Of a DNA stretch of 64,000 nt, positions 56,064-64,000 are shown piece by piece; the stretch's first letter is position 1, and each line of letters begins with the position of its first letter. The DNA comes from an uncultured Bacteroidales bacterium. Its GTDB lineage: Bacteria; Bacteroidota; Bacteroidia; Bacteroidales; UBA932. Both the position numbers and the translations under genes were made by a program. The notes beneath the pieces were generated by a model that was given only the letters and a program-made list of their open reading frames with translations, had not been told where the DNA came from and ran no database searches. The stretch is from positions 124,001 through 188,000 of the forward strand of contig CAMVKH010000002.1 in the NCBI GenBank assembly GCA_947168065.1. Reading direction: 5' to 3'.

Positions 56064-57440
56064 TTAGTGGACGAAGCTGGCGAAATAGCCCGCAAACAGG
56101 ACGTTCGTCATCAGGTAGCCGATGATGGTCGAGACGGTCACGCAGATCAGGCCAGGCATCATGAAACTGTGGTTGAGCAGGTATTTGCCGATGACGGTCG
56201 TGCCGGAGCGGTCGAAGTTGACGGTGGCGATGTCGGACGGATAGTTCGGGATGAAGAAGTAACCGTACACGCTGGGCAGCACGCCGAGGAGCACGGGACC
56301 GGCGATGCCGAGTTCGTAGGCCAGCGGCAGCATGGCCACCACCACGGCACCCTGCGAATTGATGAGCACCGAGACGATGAAGAACACCAGCGCGATGGCC
56401 CAGGGATAACTGGTGACCAGGCCGGTGAGCATGGCTTTCATCTCGTCCATGTAGTTGCCGAAGTAGGTGTCGGCCAGCCAGGCGATGCCGTAGATGGCCA
56501 CCACGGCCACCATGCCGCTCTGCCACACGGCGCCGGCCACGGCTTTCTTGGGAGATGCCTTGCAGAACATGATGTTGGCAGCGGCCGCCATGAGCATGAT
56601 GATCTGGATGCAGATGTTCATCTTGGGCAGTTCGATGGCCTGGGCGACGGTGCGACCGTCGGCCGTGTGCAGCATCTGGCAGAATGCGAAGGCTACGATG
56701 ATCAGCAGCGAGCCCAGAAATACGAAGACGGAAGCCTTGGCTTCTTTCGTGATGACTTTGTTGAGGGTCGTAGCAGTGTTTCCGTACATGTAGGCGTATT
56801 GCTCGGGGTCGGCTTTCCGGCGCTGGAAGAGCGGGTCCTTGTCGAGATCCTTGCCGCGTTTGTATGAGGCGAGGGCTGCGCACAGAAGGCCGCAGATACA
56901 GGCGGGGATGGTGACCATCAGCACCTGCGGGATGGTGACCATGTAGCCGTTGGCGTTGGAGATCGTGACGAAGGCCACGACGGCGGCGGCGATGGGAGAA
57001 CAGGTGATGCCGACCTGCGAGGCGATGGAAGAAACGCCGCAGGGACGCTCAGGACGAATATTCTTCTTGAGGGCGATGTCACAGATGATCGGCATCACGG
57101 TGTAGACCACGTGACCGGTGCCCACCAGGACGGTGAGGAAGAAGGTCACCAGCGGGCCGAGGAAAGTGATGTGCTCGGGGTGCTTGCGAAGGATCTTTTC
57201 GGCGACCTGGATCATCCAGTCCATACCGCCGGAGGCCTGCAGCGTACCGGCGCAGGTGACGGCGGCGATGATGATATAGATGACGTCGGTGGGCGGGGTG
57301 CCGGGTTTCAGGCCGAAGCCGAAGACAAGGATGGCCAGGCCGATGCCCGAAATGGCACCGAGCGCCAGCGAGCCGTAGCGCGATCCCACATAGAGAGCTG
57401 CCAGCACGATGAGCAACTCGATGATCATGGTGAAGGTCAT
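56064..57440 (-). CDS. anaerobic C4-dicarboxylate transporter (DcuA/DcuB family)
   Basis: A 458-residue carrier with about 11 membrane helices. Motifs of the Dcu family are GTPPTDVIYIIIAAVTCAGT, ASGGMDWMI, GTGHVVYTVMP, ASQVGITCSPIAAA and NYPSDIATVNFDRSGTT. Dcu proteins exchange fumarate, succinate, malate or aspartate under anaerobic conditions. Being first in the histidine operon, it may export the acid products of fermentation or import a co-substrate; transport of histidine is not indicated by the sequence. A -7 box lies 30 bases upstream of the ATG. Confidence 0.93.
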   Translation of the reverse strand: MTFTMIIELLIVLAALYVGSRYGSLALGAISGIGLAILVFGFGLKPGTPPTDVIYIIIAAVTCAGTLQASGGMDWMIQVAEKILRKHPEHITFLGPLVTFFLTVLVGTGHVVYTVMPIICDIALKKNIRPERPCGVSSIASQVGITCSPIAAAVVAFVTISNANGYMVTIPQVLMVTIPACICGLLCAALASYKRGKDLDKDPLFQRRKADPEQYAYMYGNTATTLNKVITKEAKASVFVFLGSLLIIVAFAFCQMLHTADGRTVAQAIELPKMNICIQIIMLMAAAANIMFCKASPKKAVAGAVWQSGMVAVVAIYGIAWLADTYFGNYMDEMKAMLTGLVTSYPWAIALVFFIVSVLINSQGAVVVAMLPLAYELGIAGPVLLGVLPSVYGYFFIPNYPSDIATVNFDRSGTTVIGKYLLNHSFMMPGLICVTVSTIIGYLMTNVLFAGYFASFVH

Positions 57441-57470
57441 AGTTTCGTATCAGTTATCCGGTTATTCTTT

Positions 57471-57478
57471 CAAAGATA
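57471..57478 (-). promoter_or_regulatory. -7 box of the dcu-hut operon
   Basis: The minus strand reads TATCTTTG, 30 bases before the carrier ATG and back-to-back with the deoD promoter. A GTTG 20 bases upstream is a weak -33 box. No operator palindrome was noticed. Confidence 0.6.
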
Positions 57479-57490
57479 GCTTTTTTTCGC

Positions 57491-57498
57491 TACCTTTG
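57491..57498 (+). promoter_or_regulatory. -7 box of deoD
   Basis: TACCTTTG on the + strand with TTTC 19 bases upstream (57468-57471). It lies 33 bases before the ATG at 57532 and rules out the ORF-track start at 57409. Confidence 0.62.
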
Positions 57499-57531
57499 CA
57501 ACAATACCTTAATCATATACTGCAGTTGATT

Positions 57532-58239
57532 ATGAAAAACACACCTACACCCCATATCGGGGCCGAAAATGGCGACATTGCACCCATCGTGCTGATGGCT
57601 GGCGACCCCCTTCGCGCAAAGTTCATTGCTGAGAATTATCTGGAGAATCCTGTCCAGTTCAACGATATCCGCGGCATGCTGGGCTTCACGGGAACCTATA
57701 AGGACCGTCCGGTGAGCGTGATGGGCCATGGCATGGGCATCCCGTCCATCGGCATCTACACCTGGGAGCTCTTCAACTTCTTTGGCGTGGAAACTATCAT
57801 CCGGATCGGCTCCGCCGGCGCCTACCATCCGGATCTGAAACTGGGCGACCTGGTCCTGGCACAGGCTGCCTGCACCGATTCCAACTACGGCGCGCAGTTC
57901 GAGTTGCCCGGCACGTTCGCGCCGATCGCCGACTTCGACCTGCTCCGTCGCGCCGCCGATGCCTGCGAACAACTCGGCTACCATTACAAAGTGGGCAACG
58001 TGCTCTCGTCCGATGCCTTCTATTGCCAGCACTCGAAAGAAGGCAACTGGCGGAAGATGGGGGTATTGGCGGTGGAAATGGAAGCCTCGGCCCTCTACCT
58101 GAACGCGGCATTCGCCCATAAGAAAGCGCTGACGATCTGCACCATTTCCGACATCGTCCTTACCGGCGAAGGCCTCTCGGCCGAAGCCCGCCGCACTTCC
58201 TTCACCCACATGATGGAAGTCGCCTTCACTTTGGTTTAG
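57532..58239 (+). CDS. deoD: purine-nucleoside phosphorylase, DeoD type
   Basis: A 235-residue enzyme that splits purine nucleosides with phosphate into base and ribose 1-phosphate. The ATG at 57532 gives MKNTPTPHIGAENGDIAPIV, the family start; the ORF-track version reads through the promoter. Motifs are VLMAGDPLRAKFIAEN, VMGHGMGIPSIGIYTWEL, IRIGSAGAYH, AVEMEASALYLNA and TISDIVLTGE, which holds the catalytic aspartate. It is a hexameric PNP type. It is a single gene, followed by palindromic element copy B. Confidence 0.97.
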   Translation: MKNTPTPHIGAENGDIAPIVLMAGDPLRAKFIAENYLENPVQFNDIRGMLGFTGTYKDRPVSVMGHGMGIPSIGIYTWELFNFFGVETIIRIGSAGAYHPDLKLGDLVLAQAACTDSNYGAQFELPGTFAPIADFDLLRRAADACEQLGYHYKVGNVLSSDAFYCQHSKEGNWRKMGVLAVEMEASALYLNAAFAHKKALTICTISDIVLTGEGLSAEARRTSFTHMMEVAFTLV

Positions 58240-58255
58240 TGTAAACAGTCTGTAG

Positions 58256-58337
58256 CCTGTTCGCCCGGCGCGGGTGGTATTCGGCGAAGCGACCTTTTTT
58301 CGGGAGCGAGACGAATACCAGAGCGCCCAAGAACAGG
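58256..58337. repeat. 82-nt nested palindromic element (copy B)
   Basis: The gap between deoD and the M28 peptidase holds outer arms CCTGTTC (58256-58262) and GAACAGG (58331-58337), then GGCGC/GCGCC, and inner arms GGTATTCG/CGAATACC, around a centre with a six-T run. Its left arm block GGCGCGGGTGGT and its right arm, reverse-complemented GGGCGCTCTGGT, are the two arm blocks of copy A (26686-26840) in swapped order. It could also work as a deoD terminator, but the T-run is in the loop. Confidence 0.7.
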
Positions 58338-58351
58338 TCAGTAGATCAATA

Positions 58352-59926
58352 TCATTCAGGACGATGATCGGCGTTGGCGACATCGAGACCAACGGCGAAC
58401 ATCATGCGGATGTGAGCAAGCGTACCGGCGAAATCCCAGTCATCGCGATACTCATCACTCGGCTTGTGATACCAGTCCGAACGAGGATACTTGTTCGGCC
58501 GTGAAGGATCCACCAGATCCTTGCCGTACTCGATTACCACGGCCGGAACCCCCTTCTTGACAAAATTGAAATGATCGGAACGGAAATACCAACCGTCCGA
58601 ATTGTCATTGTTCCAGACGACATAACGCCCCTGCGCACCCGCAGCACCCTCGATGTAACGGTCGAGACCACACTTGCCGCCGCCGAGCACCACCACGTCA
58701 TAGGTGAGCGGCTCAGGCGCAATACAGTCGAAATTGATGCACGCCGCCGTCTTGTCCATGGGGAAAGCTGGGTGGGCACAGTAGAATTCCGTTCCGAAAA
58801 GACCACTCTCTTCCAGCGTCGGAATCAGGAAAAGCATGGAACGGCGGGGACGAACCGGCAGCTCCGCGTACTTTTTGGCCAGCAGCAGCACCGCCGCCAT
58901 GCCGGAACCATTGTCAGAAGCCCCGTTGTAGATGCCGTCGCCCGTCTCGTCGGGAGAACCGATGCCGAAATGATCCCAGTGCGCGCTGAACACCACCGCT
59001 TCGTCTCTCAGGTCGCTGCCGGGCAGGACACCGGCCACATTGCAGGTCTGCTCGATCTGGTAGTCGACCCGCATCTCGAGCGAGGTCCTGGCTTTGAGCA
59101 CGAAAGCGCGGAAGCCGGGCTGCTTGGCTGCGTCGAGCGTAGCTTCGAAATCGACGCCGGCCGCTTCGAAAAGCTTGCGGCAGCCGTTTTCATGCAACCA
59201 GCCTTTGATGGCCAGGGCGTCGGCATTGCCCGTGGCCGCATCGTAGAGAGCCAGATTGCTACCGGTGTGGTTGGCGGCCACGTTCCAGCCATAACTGGCA
59301 GCCGCGGTGTTGTGGAGGACCAGACAGCCGGCCGCGCCCCTGCGCTGCGCCTCCTCGAACTTGTAGGTCCAGCGCCCGTAATAGGTCATGTTCTTCCCCT
59401 GAAAAAGCGACGCGTCGTAGAACCCCGGGTCGTTAACCATGGCGATGATGATTTTGCCCTTGACGTCGACGCCGTCGAAATCGTTCCAGCCGAATTCCGG
59501 GGCATCGATGCCGAAGCCGCAGAAGACGAACTCCGTGTTCGGAAGCTCCACCTTGCCGCTTGCCCGGGCGGTCCAGATCACCAGGTCGTCGGGGAAGAGC
59601 AGGTCCACGCGCCGGCGGCTGCCCTTCACGCGCACCTTGTCGCCCACAGGCCGGCAGACCGTGGAAATTGTCTGAACGGGCTGGAAATAACTGTCGCCGA
59701 AGGCAGGCTGCAGGCCGATCGCCTTCATCTCACCGGCGAGGTAATCGACGGTCTTGGCTTCGTATTCCGTCATGGGCAGGCGACCGCCGAAATCGTCGGA
59801 CCCGAGCGTCCGGATCCACTCGCGTAGGAGCGCTTCCTCCCGGGAAGGGTGGGTGAGGGTCTGGGCGGTGGCGGGAATGACCAGGCACGCCGTCAGCGCA
59901 AGAAGTGTGAGGCAGAATTTTTTCAT
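58352..59926 (-). CDS. M28 family zinc aminopeptidase, exported
   Basis: A 524-residue exported peptidase with a signal peptide (MKKFCLTLLALTACLVIPATAQ). A PA-like insert (about residues 110-290) interrupts the M28 fold. Zinc and catalytic residues lie in SAHWDHFGIG, NGASDNGSGMA, TLEESGLFGTEF, the INFDCIAPE aspartate and WYHKPSDEY. It would trim amino acids from peptides in the periplasm, along with the DPP IV at 18727-20832. It has its own start 16 bases downstream of the next gene's stop and may be co-transcribed with it. Confidence 0.93.
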   Translation of the reverse strand: MKKFCLTLLALTACLVIPATAQTLTHPSREEALLREWIRTLGSDDFGGRLPMTEYEAKTVDYLAGEMKAIGLQPAFGDSYFQPVQTISTVCRPVGDKVRVKGSRRRVDLLFPDDLVIWTARASGKVELPNTEFVFCGFGIDAPEFGWNDFDGVDVKGKIIIAMVNDPGFYDASLFQGKNMTYYGRWTYKFEEAQRRGAAGCLVLHNTAAASYGWNVAANHTGSNLALYDAATGNADALAIKGWLHENGCRKLFEAAGVDFEATLDAAKQPGFRAFVLKARTSLEMRVDYQIEQTCNVAGVLPGSDLRDEAVVFSAHWDHFGIGSPDETGDGIYNGASDNGSGMAAVLLLAKKYAELPVRPRRSMLFLIPTLEESGLFGTEFYCAHPAFPMDKTAACINFDCIAPEPLTYDVVVLGGGKCGLDRYIEGAAGAQGRYVVWNNDNSDGWYFRSDHFNFVKKGVPAVVIEYGKDLVDPSRPNKYPRSDWYHKPSDEYRDDWDFAGTLAHIRMMFAVGLDVANADHRPE

Positions 59927-59942
59927 GGGGACAGTTTTTATG

Positions 59943-60968
59943 TTATGGCTGATTCTTCAGGATCGGAAGGAAGAACTGCAGATTGTCGCGGCAGGGCTTC
60001 AGTTCTCCCCGCTCGATGCGGTGGATGACCTCCACGACCTTGTCGTTGAGCGGCGTGGGGACACCCAGTTCCCTGCCGGAAGAGCAGACGACGCCGTTGA
60101 TGGCGTCTATCTCGCAGCGCTTGCCTTTCTCAATATCCTGCAGCATACTGGCTTTCAGCCGCATGTGCTTGCGCATGGTCAAGGGCAGGATGGCGAAGGC
60201 AAAGGATTTCTTGATGGGGTTGTTGAAGTCGAGCAGGGTGATGACGTCCTTGCCCTGGACAGGCTCGAATCGGATGTTGCCCTTTCGAGCGACTTCGATG
60301 CACTCTTTGATGAGGGCGAGGGTGACCCTGCGGGAATCTTTCGGCCTGATGACATCGCCGAAGGTGCAGCCCAGCGCCGTGCTCAGGCCGGAGAACGAGG
60401 CGTTGATCAGCAGTTTGGTCCAGCGGGTGCCGATGAAATTGTCTTCAATGACGACGGGCCCCATCAGTTGGAGGAGATCTTTGACATCCTGCAAGTGCCG
60501 GTTGGGGAGAGGAGAGAGGGATCCCAGCTGGAAGGTGAGGCTGTCGGGATCGCTGGTGAGCTCGCTGACGCCGGGCTCCAGCAGGGTGGCACCCCAGGCG
60601 ACGGTGCAGCCCAACACATGATCGGCGCCGACGATGTGGCTGATAAGCAGTTCGGGGATACCGTTCTGCAGTGTGACGATCACCCCGTCGGGTGTCAGGT
60701 AAGGAAGCAGGAAACGGACGATCTGCTCATTCTCCATCTGCTTGGTGAACAGGATGATGATATTGTAGGTGCCGGCCATCTCCAGGGGCGTGATGGCCTT
60801 GACGGGCTGGATGAAATCGACAGTTCCGACGACATGGGCACCTTTTTCCTTCAATGCGCGCACATGGGCGAAATTGTGGTTGACCAGGTCGATGCGCCCG
60901 CCGTTCTTCGTGATATAGGCACCCAGAATCGTTCCCATGGAACCGGCACCGTAGATGGCTGCTCTCAT
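59943..60968 (-). CDS. ketopantoate reductase family protein (PanE/ApbA)
   Basis: A 341-residue NADPH-dependent reductase. The dinucleotide motif is IYGAGSMGTILGAY. The N-terminal Rossmann domain includes ILFTKQMENEQI and TLQNGIPE, and the C-terminal domain the catalytic lysine region TRWTKLLINASFSGLSTALG and KASMLQDIEKGKRCEIDAINGVV. Family members reduce 2-dehydropantoate to pantoate for coenzyme A, but many paralogues exist, so the substrate is uncertain. It starts 29 bases after the Na/phosphate cotransporter stop on the same strand. Confidence 0.88.
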   Translation of the reverse strand: MRAAIYGAGSMGTILGAYITKNGGRIDLVNHNFAHVRALKEKGAHVVGTVDFIQPVKAITPLEMAGTYNIIILFTKQMENEQIVRFLLPYLTPDGVIVTLQNGIPELLISHIVGADHVLGCTVAWGATLLEPGVSELTSDPDSLTFQLGSLSPLPNRHLQDVKDLLQLMGPVVIEDNFIGTRWTKLLINASFSGLSTALGCTFGDVIRPKDSRRVTLALIKECIEVARKGNIRFEPVQGKDVITLLDFNNPIKKSFAFAILPLTMRKHMRLKASMLQDIEKGKRCEIDAINGVVCSSGRELGVPTPLNDKVVEVIHRIERGELKPCRDNLQFFLPILKNQP

Positions 60969-60997
60969 ACGTTCGTATCGTTAATCTGACAAAGTCG

Positions 60998-62701
60998 CTA
61001 GGACTCCAGGGCAAGCTGTTCTGTTTGGCGGTGCGAAGTACCGAGACGGGCCTCGACGACGTTGATGATGTAGTCGCCGGCTTTTTCCGCCTCGTTGATC
61101 AGGTCCATGTAGATGCTGCCGCTGTCGTAGCTGTATACGTGCGTGTCGACGTTGCGCAGGTTTTCGTCTTTGAGTTCGTCGCGGCATTGGTTGATTCTCG
61201 CTTCGATCTCTTCCGAAGGACCGAAGTCGAAATCTTCGCGCCGGCCGTTGAGCATCTCGAGCATCCGCGCGCCAGCTTCCTGCGACAGGGCGAACATCTT
61301 CTTGATGCCGTCTTCCTGCTGCTCAGTGAACTCAAGCTTGGCCTCGTGCTTGCGACGGATGACGCGGGCCATGTTGTATCCCGCATCGCCTATACTCTCC
61401 AGCTCGCCGATCTGGCGCAGCATGGCACGGATCTTCTCCTTGGTATCGTCGCTCAAGTGTGCGTCGCCCACCTGGCCGAGGTACTTGCCGATCTCGTTCT
61501 CCATGTTGTCGCTGATCTGTTCGTATTTCTGGATGCGGTCGAAGAGCTTCTTGAACTCGGCTTCGTCGGTCATGCTGTAGAGGTCCTTCACCATGTACGA
61601 CATCTTCATCATCCGTTCGCCGAACACGGCGATTTCTTTCTGGGCCTGCAGGACAGAGATCTCAGGCGTCTTCATCAGACCGCCGCGGATGAATTTCAGG
61701 CGGAATTCTTCCTCTTCCTCACTGGCCTTCGGCTTAATGATCTTGCAGACGAATTGCTCAATCTGCGGTATGAACCAGATGAGGATCAGGGTATTGGTGA
61801 CGTTGAAGGCCGTGTGGAACATGGCCAGGGCGAAGGAAAGCTGAGTAGGGTCCTGGGTCTCGGCATAGGGGTCGACGCCCACGAGGCCACAGACTAGGCG
61901 GACGAAGGGGAAGAACAGAGCCAGGATCCACAGCACGCCGAAGACGTTGAACAGGAGGTGGGCTGCTGCGGCCCGTCGGGCCTGCGTGTTGGCGCTCAGT
62001 GCGGCGATGTTGGCGGTCAACGTAGTACCGATGTTCTCACCCATGACCAGCGCGATGCCCTGGAAGATGGAAATGGCACCTGTGGTGCAGAGCACCATGG
62101 TGATGGCCATCAGGGCGGCGGATGACTGGGCGATGAAGGTCAGGACCGTACCGATGAGCAGGAAAAGCAGGATGGTGCCGTAATTCGTCTTGAAACTGGC
62201 GAAGAAGTCAACCACGGCCGCATTGTTGGCAAGGTCCATCTCCGTGCCTGTCTGTTTGAGCATTCCCAGGGCGAAAAGCAGGAAGGACAAGCCGAACAGG
62301 AAATCGCCCAGGTAGCGGTGCTTGCCGATCTGGATCAGGATGATGCCTGTCAGGAAGGCCGGCCAGACGAGGTTGATGATGTTGAACGAGAAACCGGCCG
62401 ACATGATCCAGGCCGAGAGGGTGGTGCCGATGTTGGCACCCATGATGACGGAGATAGCCTGGGCGAGGGTGAGAAGGGCGGCGTTGACGAAAGAAACCGT
62501 CATGACCGTGGTCGCTGCCGAAGACTGGACGGCTACGGTGACCAGTGCACCGGTGGCAACTCCCGTGAAGCGGTTGGTGGTCATTGCGCCCAGCATGTGA
62601 CGCAGTTGCGGTCCCGCCATTTTCTGGAGTGCCTCGCTCATCACCTTCATGCCGTACATCAGCAAAGCGATGGACCCCAGCAATTTCAATGCTATCAACA
62701 T
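60998..62701 (-). CDS. Na/Pi cotransporter family protein with PhoU-like tail
   Basis: A 567-residue protein. The membrane part (about residues 1-320) has two inverted NptA repeats, each with the QSSAA signature (TVAVQSSAATTVMTVSF and FIAQSSAALMAITMV). The C-terminal part (about 350-550) is a PhoU-like helical domain (SVLQAQKEIAVFGERMMKMSY). It would import phosphate with Na+, or act in phosphate homeostasis. I take the ATG at 62701 (MLIALKLLGSIALLMYG); the track start at 62713 is a TTG. A well-formed promoter lies 20 bases upstream. Confidence 0.93.
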   Translation of the reverse strand: MLIALKLLGSIALLMYGMKVMSEALQKMAGPQLRHMLGAMTTNRFTGVATGALVTVAVQSSAATTVMTVSFVNAALLTLAQAISVIMGANIGTTLSAWIMSAGFSFNIINLVWPAFLTGIILIQIGKHRYLGDFLFGLSFLLFALGMLKQTGTEMDLANNAAVVDFFASFKTNYGTILLFLLIGTVLTFIAQSSAALMAITMVLCTTGAISIFQGIALVMGENIGTTLTANIAALSANTQARRAAAAHLLFNVFGVLWILALFFPFVRLVCGLVGVDPYAETQDPTQLSFALAMFHTAFNVTNTLILIWFIPQIEQFVCKIIKPKASEEEEEFRLKFIRGGLMKTPEISVLQAQKEIAVFGERMMKMSYMVKDLYSMTDEAEFKKLFDRIQKYEQISDNMENEIGKYLGQVGDAHLSDDTKEKIRAMLRQIGELESIGDAGYNMARVIRRKHEAKLEFTEQQEDGIKKMFALSQEAGARMLEMLNGRREDFDFGPSEEIEARINQCRDELKDENLRNVDTHVYSYDSGSIYMDLINEAEKAGDYIINVVEARLGTSHRQTEQLALES

Positions 62702-62721
62702 AAATTCTGTCAAAATTTACA

Positions 62722-62752
62722 CAAAAATACGGAGCATTCTTGAAAATGCAAA
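62722..62752 (-). promoter_or_regulatory. promoter of the Na/Pi cotransporter gene (-33 TTTG, -7 TATTTTTG)
   Basis: On the minus strand TTTG (62749-62752), a 19-base spacer and TATTTTTG (62722-62729) form the best match to the Bacteroidetes promoter consensus in the window. The -33 box overlaps the last T of the ferredoxin terminator. Confidence 0.7.
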
Positions 62753-62780
62753 AAAAAGGGCAGCCGAAGCTGTCCTTTTT
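62751..62780 (-). terminator. Rho-independent terminator of the ferredoxin gene
   Basis: On the minus strand GGACAGC-ttcg-GCTGCCC, a 7-bp stem with one G-U pair and a UUCG loop, is followed by seven T residues. It lies 20 bases after the ferredoxin stop. Confidence 0.88.
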
Positions 62781-62799
62781 ATCATAATGGTTGCAAGGG

Positions 62800-62967
62800 T
62801 TAAGCCTGCTCGATGGCACCCATAGGGCAGACGCCGGAGCAAGTACCGCAGTCGACGCATGCGTTCGGGTCAATCTTGTAGATGTCGCCGGCGGAGATGG
62901 CTCCAACGGGGCATTCATCAATGCAGGTGCCGCAAGCAGCGCAATTTTCAGTGATTTTGTAAGCCAT
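62800..62967 (-). CDS. 2[4Fe-4S] ferredoxin
   Basis: A 55-residue clostridial-type ferredoxin, a small soluble electron carrier. The two cluster motifs are CAACGTCIDECP and CVDCGTCSGVCP. I chose the ATG at 62967 (MAYKITENCAACG); the longer start adds 18 residues with no family support. It is flanked by a -7 box 39 bases upstream and a terminator downstream, so it is a single-gene unit. It could serve iron-sulfur enzymes such as the ferredoxin-tailed reductase. Confidence 0.95.
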   Translation of the reverse strand: MAYKITENCAACGTCIDECPVGAISAGDIYKIDPNACVDCGTCSGVCPMGAIEQA

Positions 62968-63006
62968 TTTATAAAAGTTTAAGTGTTGTTGTTGCGAAAT
63001 CGTTGA

Positions 63007-63014
63007 CAAAGATA
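63007..63014 (-). promoter_or_regulatory. -7 box of the ferredoxin gene
   Basis: The minus strand reads TATCTTTG with ATTG 20 bases upstream (63035-63038), 39 bases before the ATG. Confidence 0.58.
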
Positions 63015-63037
63015 ATACCAAATCTTGTCTTTCCCAA

Positions 63038-64000
63038 TTAATAACCGAAAATTTCTTCGGTCGACACCTGCTGGATGGTTCCGTAGTCGAGCAGTGTCTT
63101 GAGGTCCATGTCGCTCTTGCGGCCCACGATGCCGTAGCGGTGGGGCTTGCCTTTCACATAGGTCTGCTGGAATTTCACCACGTCGTCGAGCGTCAGGGCG
63201 GGCACCTTCTCGTAGATTACCTTGTTGAGGTCGTAGTCAAGGCCGCGCTGCTGCGCGTTGAGGTAGGAGCTCAGCACGCGGCTCTTGGTGGTGCGCGCGG
63301 TGCGGATGTTGGAGATCAGCGACTCTTTGGCAATGTTGAAGGCATTCTCGGAAACGGGCATCTCGTTGATGATCTCGTCGAAGGCCGAGAGGGCGTCGAT
63401 CAGCTTGTCGTTCTGCGTGCCGATGGTGAAGGTGAAGACCGACGGATGGTCGAGGTCGCCCGGGATGGAATAGTTGGCACGGGCGCTGTAGGCCAGGCCG
63501 CGGGCCTCCCGCATCTCCTGGAAGACGATGCTGTTCATGCCGCCGCCGAAGTATTCGTTGTAGAGGGTGATGATCGGTGCGGTCTCGACGTCGAATTTCA
63601 GGCCGGTGTTGTAGACGCCGATGAGGTTGAGCTGGTTGGCGTTGTACTGGGCCAGGACCACCTGGTTGCTCTCGGTGGGTACGTAGGCGAAGGGATTGCC
63701 CTTGACCACGGGTTTGAGCTCAGCGGGCACCTGGTGGATGCGGTTGATGGTCTCCACCGCCTCAGTCTCTGTGAGAGGGCCGTAGTAGAGCACCTTGTGC
63801 TCGTTCTCGAACAGATGGTGGATTTTCTCGAGCAGGGCCTCGTCGGAGAGTTTCATCAGCTCGGCCGTGGGGATGATGTTGGTGGCCGGGTTCTTCGGAC
63901 CGTAGAGGGCGTAGCTCTGGATGCGTGCGGAATTGCTGCGCTGGTCCAGTTTGGCGTTGCGACGCTCGTAAACGGTGTTGCCCTTGAGCATCATCAGCGC
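63038..64000 (-). CDS. M16 family peptidase, C-terminal part (5' end beyond the window)
   Basis: The frame stays open to base 64000, so only the C-terminal 321 codons are present; the ATG at 63994 is internal. The segment contains a second M16 domain with LYNEYFGGGMNSIVFQEMRE, the conserved ARGLAYSARANY and the end GIVGRKSDMDLKTLLDYGTI. The zinc motif HxxEH should be in the missing N-terminal half. It would be a periplasmic insulinase-like peptidase. Confidence 0.9.
   Translation of the reverse strand, partial: ALMMLKGNTVYERRNAKLDQRSNSARIQSYALYGPKNPATNIIPTAELMKLSDEALLEKIHHLFENEHKVLYYGPLTETEAVETINRIHQVPAELKPVVKGNPFAYVPTESNQVVLAQYNANQLNLIGVYNTGLKFDVETAPIITLYNEYFGGGMNSIVFQEMREARGLAYSARANYSIPGDLDHPSVFTFTIGTQNDKLIDALSAFDEIINEMPVSENAFNIAKESLISNIRTARTTKSRVLSSYLNAQQRGLDYDLNKVIYEKVPALTLDDVVKFQQTYVKGKPHRYGIVGRKSDMDLKTLLDYGTIQQVSTEEIFGY

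Overview
The window looks like a chromosomal segment of a GC-rich, anaerobic member of the Bacteroidales, plausibly related to the Rikenellaceae or an uncultured gut or rumen lineage. The grounds are the gene families (tandem FtsX/MacB-type permeases, DUF3467, long-form urocanase, fused formiminotransferase-cyclodeaminase, a THUMP-like methyltransferase, lipoprotein-rich exo-enzymes), start regions without clear Shine-Dalgarno motifs, and several Bacteroidetes-style -7 boxes of the form TAnnTTTG. No tRNA, rRNA, CRISPR array, transposase or phage gene was seen. The content is mostly core metabolism. Gene products were assigned by reading motifs, not by database search.

Layout. 1-8753: four tandem two-domain FtsX/MacB permeases on the + strand, the first cut by the window edge and no ATPase in view. 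8764-11478 (-): a lipoprotein 5'-nucleotidase and gap. 11590-20832 (+): a tightly packed run surE-lpxB-dapF, a HAMP-only membrane sensor, trkH, a RecD-like helicase, a YugP-type zinc peptidase and a dipeptidyl peptidase IV. 20846-24956 (-): an operon of a THUMP-like methyltransferase, a LOG-family protein and an MsbA-type ABC exporter, with ATGA overlaps. 25024-28117 (+): phospho-sugar mutase and folC, separated by a 155-nt palindromic element. 28119-37806 (-): the most interesting block. Five heterodisulfide-reductase-like genes (hdrC, hdrB, hdrA, a second hdrC and a NarI/HdrD membrane fusion) run into a cysteate-synthase-like gene by an ATGA overlap, followed by a GH89 alpha-N-acetylglucosaminidase and a ferredoxin-tailed aldo/keto reductase. 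37897-47105 (+): MalY/PatB aminotransferase, dicarboxylate symporter, omega-amidase, cyclic-nucleotide phosphodiesterase/nucleotidase, a small coiled-coil protein, zapA, a candidate 6S-like RNA, rny, DUF3467 and an acyl-CoA ligase ending in a strong terminator. 47180-57440 (-): a histidine-degradation operon (dcu-type carrier, ftcD, hutU, hutH, hutI) extended by a small lipoprotein, an arylsulfotransferase-like lipoprotein and an unknown protein. 57532-64000: deoD (+), then on the - strand an M28 peptidase, a ketopantoate-reductase-family protein, a Na/phosphate cotransporter, a 2[4Fe-4S] ferredoxin and a partial M16 peptidase.

How the genes work together. The hut operon would convert histidine to glutamate and a one-carbon unit on tetrahydrofolate, with a C4-dicarboxylate carrier beside it. 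The nucleotidases and DeoD fit nucleotide salvage. The Hdr-like complex resembles the Qmo/Hdr type of electron carrier and is translationally coupled to a probable cysteate synthase, an enzyme that uses sulfite and phosphoserine and starts sulfonolipid (capnine) synthesis in related bacteria. The working hypothesis is that this complex helps supply sulfite or reductant to sulfonolipid synthesis. The coupling is visible in the sequence; the function is inference.

Non-coding signals of note are two related nested palindromes in inverted orientation (26686-26840 and 58256-58337), a structured RNA candidate between zapA and rny, and a ferredoxin terminator whose edge carries the -33 box of the next gene.
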